DNA of 9,604 bases. Origin: Candidatus Dormiibacterota bacterium. Lineage in GTDB: Bacteria; Chloroflexota; Dormibacteria; Aeolococcales; Aeolococcaceae. The notes beneath the pieces were generated by a model. It saw only the letters and a program-made list of their open reading frames with translations, had not been told where the DNA came from and did no database searches. Location: NCBI GenBank assembly GCA_955651875.1, contig CATPAP010000001.1, positions 1-9,604 on the forward strand, given 5' to 3'. This document shows, piece by piece, positions 5,780 to 9,604 of this stretch. Numbering within the stretch: the first letter of the stretch is position 1; every line of letters begins with the position of its first letter. The position numbers and the translations under genes are program-made.

Positions 5780-7639
5780 ATGCCAGTCGGTCAGAACACG
5801 GTCGCGCGCCGAGCGGACCTGCGCAACGTGGCCATCGTCGCGCACGTCGACCACGGCAAGACCACGCTCGTCGACGCCCTGCTCAAGCAGTCGCGCGTGT
5901 TCGCGGCCCACGAGCAGGTCGGTGAGCTGATCCTGGACTCCAGCGATCTCGAGCGCGAGAAGGGGATCACCATCCTGGCCAAGACCACCTCGATCCGCTA
6001 CCGGGGCGTCAAGCTCAACATCATCGACACGCCGGGGCACGCGGACTTCGGTGGAGAGGTGGAGCGCGTGCTCGGCATGGCCGACGGCTGCCTGCTTCTC
6101 GTCGACGCCGCGGAGGGCCCAATGCCGCAGACGCGGGTGGTCCTGCGTCAGGCGCTGGCGCTCGGGCTGCGCCCCATCATCGTGGTCAACAAGATCGACC
6201 GGACCAACGCGCGACCCGAGGAGACGGTCGAGCTCACCCACGACCTCCTCCTCGAGCTCGCCACCGACGCCTCGCAGCTGGACGCCCCCGTCGTGTACAC
6301 CAACGGCCGCTTGGGCACCGCGACCATGGACCTGCGCTACGAGGGCACCACCCTCGAGCCGCTGCTCGACGCCATCCTGAGCCACGTTCCGCCGCCACCT
6401 GCGGATCCGGAGGCGCCCTTCCAGATGCTGGTGAGCAACCTCGACCACGACAACTACAGTGGCCGGCTCGCGCTGGGGCGGATCAACAAGGGCGTGCTCC
6501 GCCCCGGCCAGGCGGTGGTGTGCATCAGTGCTGGGGGCACCAGCCAACGCCAGCGGATCGGCACAGTGCTGACCGTCGAGGCATTACAGCGCGTCCCCAC
6601 CACTGAGGTTGCCGCCGGCGAGATCGTGTACATCACCGGCCTCGCCGACGTCGCCATCGGCGACACCGTCGCCGACGCCGACCACCCTGTCGCGCTGCCG
6701 CGCCCCGAGGTGGGCGAACCGACGCTGCGCATGCAGTTCTCGGTCAACCAGTCGCCGCTCTCGGGTCGCGAATCGACCGTGAGCAGCACCTCGCGCCAGC
6801 TGCGCGCACGCCTGCAACGCGAGCTGCTCACCAACGTCGCGCTGCGTGTCGCCGACGGTCCAACCGCCGACATCTTCGAGGTGAGCGGTCGCGGCGAGCT
6901 CCACCTCGCCATCCTCATCGAGACCATGCGTCGTGAGGGCTACGAGTTCGAGGTGTCACGACCGGCGGTGATCACGCGCGAGATCGACGGCCAGCGGCAC
7001 GAGCCGGTGGAGGAGTGCATCATCGACTGCGACGCCGATTCAGTCGGTGCCATAGCAGAGACGCTGGGCTCGCGCGGCGCTCACATGCAGTCGATGCGCA
7101 CCGACGCTGCCGGCCGGGCACGGCTCGTTCACCGCGCTCCCACTCGGGCGCTCATCGGGCTGCGCAGCCAGATCCTCACGCTGACCCGCGGGACGGGCGT
7201 GATGTCGACTCGACTGCTCGGCTGGGAGCGGTGGCGGCCGCTGCCGCCGACGAGCCGCAATGGCGTGCTCACCGCCAGCCAGCCGGGCACCGCGGTGGCG
7301 TACGGGTTGCTCGGACTGCAGGAGCGCGGCCAGCCGTTCATCGGTCCAGGGACCGTGGTCTACGAAGGCATGATCGTGGGGCTCAACCGCCGCCCCGGCG
7401 ACCTCCACCTCAATGTCACCAAGCAGAAGCAGAAGACCAACATCCGCTCCTCGACGGAGGACGCGACGGTTCGGCTCGTGCCGGCGCGCCAGTTGTCCCT
7501 CGAGGAGAGCCTGGACTTCATCGAGGAGGACGAGCTCGTCGAGGTGACTCCCGGGGGCATCCGCCTGCGCAAGCGCGTTCTCAACGCTGACGAGCGCAAC
7601 AAGATCCGCAAGCGCGAGAACCTGGCCGCAGCCGAGTAG
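5780..7639 (+). CDS. typA: Ribosome-associated GTPase TypA/BipA
   Basis: This 619-residue protein, normal for the family, is an EF-G-like translational GTPase that binds the 70S ribosome, and in other bacteria affects ribosome assembly and growth in cold or stress. GTPase motifs: G1 AHVDHGKT (21-28), G2 within EREKGITILAK (58-68), G3 DTPGHADF (83-90) and G4 NKID (137-140). The G5 region reads VVYTNGRLGTA (171-181) where relatives usually have YAS(A/G). Domain II follows (about 205-305), then the EF-G III/V-like domains with SGRGELHLAILIETMRREGYE. The TypA-specific C-terminal domain separates it from EF-G and LepA: GTGVMSTRL, RNGVL, FIGPGTVVYEGMIVG, KQKQKTNIRSS and DELVEVTPGGIRLRKRVL. ATG 5780 is chosen because the G1 motif begins at residue 21, as usual. 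It is monocistronic and convergent with the helicase gene. Confidence 0.97.
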   Translation: MPVGQNTVARRADLRNVAIVAHVDHGKTTLVDALLKQSRVFAAHEQVGELILDSSDLEREKGITILAKTTSIRYRGVKLNIIDTPGHADFGGEVERVLGMADGCLLLVDAAEGPMPQTRVVLRQALALGLRPIIVVNKIDRTNARPEETVELTHDLLLELATDASQLDAPVVYTNGRLGTATMDLRYEGTTLEPLLDAILSHVPPPPADPEAPFQMLVSNLDHDNYSGRLALGRINKGVLRPGQAVVCISAGGTSQRQRIGTVLTVEALQRVPTTEVAAGEIVYITGLADVAIGDTVADADHPVALPRPEVGEPTLRMQFSVNQSPLSGRESTVSSTSRQLRARLQRELLTNVALRVADGPTADIFEVSGRGELHLAILIETMRREGYEFEVSRPAVITREIDGQRHEPVEECIIDCDADSVGAIAETLGSRGAHMQSMRTDAAGRARLVHRAPTRALIGLRSQILTLTRGTGVMSTRLLGWERWRPLPPTSRNGVLTASQPGTAVAYGLLGLQERGQPFIGPGTVVYEGMIVGLNRRPGDLHLNVTKQKQKTNIRSSTEDATVRLVPARQLSLEESLDFIEEDELVEVTPGGIRLRKRVLNADERNKIRKRENLAAAE

Positions 7640-7641
7640 GT

Positions 7642-7655
7642 CGAGCCTTTGCTCG
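7642..7655. terminator. Small hairpin between convergent typA and helicase genes
   Basis: CGAGC and GCTCG pair perfectly around a CTTT loop in the 22-base gap between the typA stop (7637-7639) and the helicase stop (minus-strand TAG 7662-7664). The stem has only five pairs and no T-run follows, so termination activity is uncertain. Its place between two convergent genes is the main support. Confidence 0.3.
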
Positions 7656-7661
7656 CGTGGG

Positions 7662-8915
7662 CTATCGCGCGGAGGAAGGACGCGGCCGGCGGCGGCGGAG
7701 GCTGTTCGCGCCCGCGCGGTGCTGCGGTCGCCGCGCCGGACCGTCGTCAACGATCCCCAACGGCGGTGCGGCGACGAACCGGATGTGGCCGGTGTCGAGG
7801 AGGTGATTGGTGTCCGCACCGGGCAGCTCGGGAGCGCCGAGCCGGCGCAGCTTGCGCCACTTCTCGGCGTCCTCGCGGGTCAGGAAGGTGAACGCGCGGC
7901 CGGATGCGCCGTTGCGCGCCGTGCGTCCCACGCGATGGGTCAGCCACTGTGGCGTCTCGGGGAGCTCGTAGTTCACCACCACGGCGACGTGGCTGATGTC
8001 GAGACCGCGCGCGGCGACGTTGGTGGCGACGAGCACGTCGGCGTGGCCGTTGCGGAAGGCGGCCACGGCGCGGTCACGTGCGTTCTGCGACAGGTTGCCC
8101 TGCAGCTCGACGCTGCGGTGACCGCGGGCGGTGAGTTCTCGTGCCAGCCCCTTGGCACCGTGCTTGGTGCGATGGAACACGAGCGCGGATCCCTTGTGCT
8201 TGCGCAGCAGGCGAGAGAGCGTCTCGACCTTGTGAGCGCGCTCGACGTGGAGCAGCGCGTGCTCGAGCGTCGGCTCGCCCTGCGCGCTCAGCCTTATGAC
8301 AGTGGGATCCACGAGGTGGCGATCGATCATGCGCTGCACCCAGGCCGGCATCGTCGCGGAGGTGAGCACGGTCTGGCGCCGTGCCGGTTCGGTGCCCGGC
8401 GTCAGCGCGATGATGCGTTCCACGTCGGGGGCGAAGCCCTGGTCGAGCATCTCGTCGGCCTCGTCGAGCACCAGGTACTCGATGGACCTGAGGTCGACCC
8501 GCCCCTGTCCCGCGAGGTCGAGGATGCGTCCCGGACAGCCGATCACCACGTCGGGGCTGCTGCGCAGCGCGCTGAGCTGGCCGCCGTAGCCGACGCCGCC
8601 GTACAGCATCGCGATGCGCAGGCCGCGATCAACGGTGCGAAGCACCGCTCCGATCTGGTTGGCGAGCTCTCGCGACGGAGCCACGATGAGCGCACGCGGA
8701 CCTCCGTGGGTGCGGTGGCCCGACAGCCTCTCGACCATGGGGATCAGGAACGCGAGCGTCTTGCCCGAGCCCGTGGGCGCCTCGGCAACGGCGTCCCGAC
8801 CTGCGAGAAGCACAGGGATCGCCTCGACCTGGATGTCGAGCGGGGTGGTGATCGATGCCGCTTCAAGGGCGTTGCGGGTGCGCGGACGCACCCCGAGGTC
8901 AGCGAACGATGTCAT
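7662..8915 (-). CDS. DEAD-box ATP-dependent RNA helicase
   Basis: This 417-residue protein unwinds short RNA duplexes using ATP, with likely roles in ribosome assembly or RNA turnover. Motifs in order: Q motif in TTPLDIQ (23-29), I APTGSGKT (46-53), Ia PSRELANQ (80-87), Ib CPGRILDL (127-134), II DEAD (151-154), III SAT (186-188), IV ALVFHRTK (244-251), NLSQNARDRAV (274-284), V VATNVAARGLDI (296-307) and VI HRVGRTAR (327-334). Motif V has Asn where Asp is usual, and Ib has Cys before PGR where Thr is usual. The tail beyond about 390 is Arg/Pro-rich, as in many bacterial members, probably for RNA binding. The frame stays open upstream to 9602, but ATG 8915 is chosen because the helicase fold begins at once (MTSFADLGV) and GGGAG (8920-8924) precedes it. 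Subfamily (RhlE, CshA or DeaD-like) is not resolved. Confidence 0.95.
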   Translation of the reverse strand: MTSFADLGVRPRTRNALEAASITTPLDIQVEAIPVLLAGRDAVAEAPTGSGKTLAFLIPMVERLSGHRTHGGPRALIVAPSRELANQIGAVLRTVDRGLRIAMLYGGVGYGGQLSALRSSPDVVIGCPGRILDLAGQGRVDLRSIEYLVLDEADEMLDQGFAPDVERIIALTPGTEPARRQTVLTSATMPAWVQRMIDRHLVDPTVIRLSAQGEPTLEHALLHVERAHKVETLSRLLRKHKGSALVFHRTKHGAKGLARELTARGHRSVELQGNLSQNARDRAVAAFRNGHADVLVATNVAARGLDISHVAVVVNYELPETPQWLTHRVGRTARNGASGRAFTFLTREDAEKWRKLRRLGAPELPGADTNHLLDTGHIRFVAAPPLGIVDDGPARRPQHRAGANSLRRRRPRPSSAR

Positions 8916-8919
8916 GTGT

Positions 8920-8938
8920 CTCCCGAGCCATACGGCTC
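8920..8938 (-). promoter_or_regulatory. Ribosome binding site and adjoining hairpin before the helicase gene
   Basis: On the minus strand GGGAG (8924-8920) lies four bases from the ATG at 8915. Just upstream, GAGCC and GGCTC (8938-8934 and 8929-8925) pair perfectly around a four-base loop, ending against the ribosome site. The arrangement could tune translation, for example with temperature, but the stem is short. It supports the choice of ATG 8915. Confidence 0.45.
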
Positions 8939-9112
8939 TGCGCTTCCCCTCGAAGCTCTGGTGTGAGTGCCTGGCTTGGGGGACCCGCGTGACACGGGGA
9001 GAGGAACCGCAAGAAGGGCAACGGCGCGTCAGAAGGTGCGCCGCGTCGTCACCCAGCCTACCATGCCGCGGTCCAACAGCGACGAACGGCTGCGTCACGA
9101 CGCCCTCGGATG

Positions 9113-9145
9113 CCGGTGCGGCGATGCGCGCGGGCGCCGCACCGG
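9113..9145. repeat. Perfect 11-base inverted repeat upstream of the transporter gene
   Basis: CCGGTGCGGCG (9113-9123) and its exact reverse complement CGCCGCACCGG (9135-9145) flank an 11-base spacer. G-T and A-T pairs would extend the stem outward to about 9110. No T-run follows on either strand, so it is not a classic terminator. It lies 84 bases before the transporter ATG. It could be an operator for a dimeric regulator or a leader RNA hairpin. In such GC-rich DNA some hairpins are expected by chance, but 11 perfect pairs are more than most. Confidence 0.6.
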
Positions 9146-9228
9146 TGTTGGATGCTGCGAACGTGGGCGACGATGGTTGCGAGGCGTCGGCGGCGGGGAG
9201 TTGATGTGCCGCTGCAGAGTCGCTCTCC

Positions 9229-9604
9229 ATGGCCGCCGTCCTCGCCCTCGTCTCTGCGCTCTGCTTCGGGATCAGCGACTTCAGCGGAGGCCTCGCGGCG
9301 CGCCGCGTGCCGGCCACCCTTGTTGTGCTGGTCAGCAATGCGCTGAGTCTGGTGCTGGGCCTGCTCGTCGTCGCCGTGCTGCCGGGGTCGGTGTACCACC
9401 CGGCCGACATGGTGTGGGGCGCCGCGGCCGGCGTGGTCGGAGTCATCGGCGTCGTGCTCCTGTACCGCGGCCTGGCCATCGGACCGATGGCTGTGGTCGC
9501 GCCCCTCACCGCCGTCCTCAGCGCGATCGTGCCGGTGGTGGTGGGCACAGCGCGGGGCGAGCGCCCCGGCGTCGTCGCCATCGCCGGCGTGATCCTCGCC
9601 ATAC
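9229..9604 (+). CDS. EamA/DMT-family membrane transporter, N-terminal part (runs off window)
   Basis: The frame is open from ATG 9229 to the window edge and gives 125 residues. It starts MAAVLALVSALCFGISDFSG, the usual opening of EamA (drug/metabolite transporter) proteins, with the typical GxSDFxGGLAARR first helix-loop. About five hydrophobic helices are visible: roughly residues 2-20, 28-50, 62-82, 86-106 and the beginning of one after about 112, with LLYRGLAIGPMAVVAPLTA between helices three and four as in relatives. Family members have ten helices and about 280-300 residues, so nearly half is seen. The substrate cannot be inferred. The start is firm because an in-frame TGA stands at 9202-9204, only eight codons upstream; the ribosome site is weak (GAG at 9217-9219). 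It is divergent from the helicase gene. Confidence 0.9.
   Translation, partial: MAAVLALVSALCFGISDFSGGLAARRVPATLVVLVSNALSLVLGLLVVAVLPGSVYHPADMVWGAAAGVVGVIGVVLLYRGLAIGPMAVVAPLTAVLSAIVPVVVGTARGERPGVVAIAGVILAI

Larger units (their letters stand above)
8916..9228. other. 313-base divergent intergenic region between helicase and transporter genes
   Basis: No convincing gene is seen. Open frames across it give Arg/Gly/Cys-rich or Ala/Pro-rich sequence without family features. It holds the helicase ribosome site and hairpin (8920-8938), a possible minus-strand -10 TAGGCT (9060-9055) that would give the helicase a leader of about 130 bases, a + strand TACCAT (9059-9064) that could serve the transporter, a short palindrome-like CGTGACACG (8988-8996), and an 11-base inverted repeat (9113-9145). 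The promoter calls are weak. Confidence 0.5.

Noticed and set aside
7719..8966. A 415-residue open frame on + opposite the helicase
   Set aside because: Antisense shadow of a gene with every DEAD-box motif; no recognisable domain of its own.
9063..9228. A small protein starting at ATG 9063 in the intergenic region
   Set aside because: It is Arg/Gly/Cys-rich, has no ribosome site, and continues out of frame through the transporter gene, as a shadow frame would.
8916..9602. N-terminal extension of the helicase frame up to 9602
   Set aside because: The extra 229 residues are Thr/Ala/Pro/Arg-rich, run antisense to the EamA transporter, and precede a normal helicase start with its own ribosome site at 8920-8924.

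Overview
The window is very G+C-rich DNA (coding third positions are almost all G or C). It is densely packed, with short intergenic gaps, occasional GTG starts, and TANNNT hexamers lying only 6-9 bases before start codons, the layout of leaderless genes. This suggests a high-GC actinobacterium, probably from a less-studied lineage. The assignment is an inference from style and protein flavour; there is no rRNA or other marker to fix it.

Layout, left to right. (1) 1-149, the 3' end of an unrecognised + strand gene. (2) 160-2477, a minus-strand pair: a circularly permuted type 2 ATP-grasp protein (DUF404/DUF407 type) followed, with a 19-base overlap, by a transglutaminase-like protein ending in six glutamines. 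(3) 2516-4341, a divergent + strand pair of two further transglutaminase-like proteins overlapping by four bases; it faces the ATP-grasp gene across only 38 bases. (4) 4351-5682, a minus-strand M20 zinc peptidase converging on that pair. (5) 5780-7639, the ribosome-associated GTPase TypA/BipA on +. (6) 7662-8915, a DEAD-box RNA helicase on the minus strand converging on typA. (7) 8916-9228, a 313-base gap with a strong inverted repeat. (8) 9229-end, the start of an EamA-type membrane transporter on +.

The most interesting part is 160-4341. Circularly permuted ATP-grasp proteins and transglutaminase-like proteins form a recurrent bacterial neighbourhood, usually with an alpha-E (DUF403) protein and sometimes a proteasome-like (Anbu) peptidase. 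It has been predicted from genome context to make or attach and process peptides, but its substrate is unknown. Here the alpha-E gene is missing from its usual place, there are three transglutaminase-like paralogues, and the middle one keeps the catalytic Cys and Asp but has Ala where the His belongs. It looks like a pseudoenzyme translationally coupled to an apparently intact paralogue. The right half (M20 peptidase, typA, helicase, transporter) is ordinary housekeeping or accessory content; typA and the helicase both act on RNA or the ribosome and are often cold-related, but they are convergent and not an operon.

No tRNA, rRNA, CRISPR array, insertion sequence or phage gene was seen.
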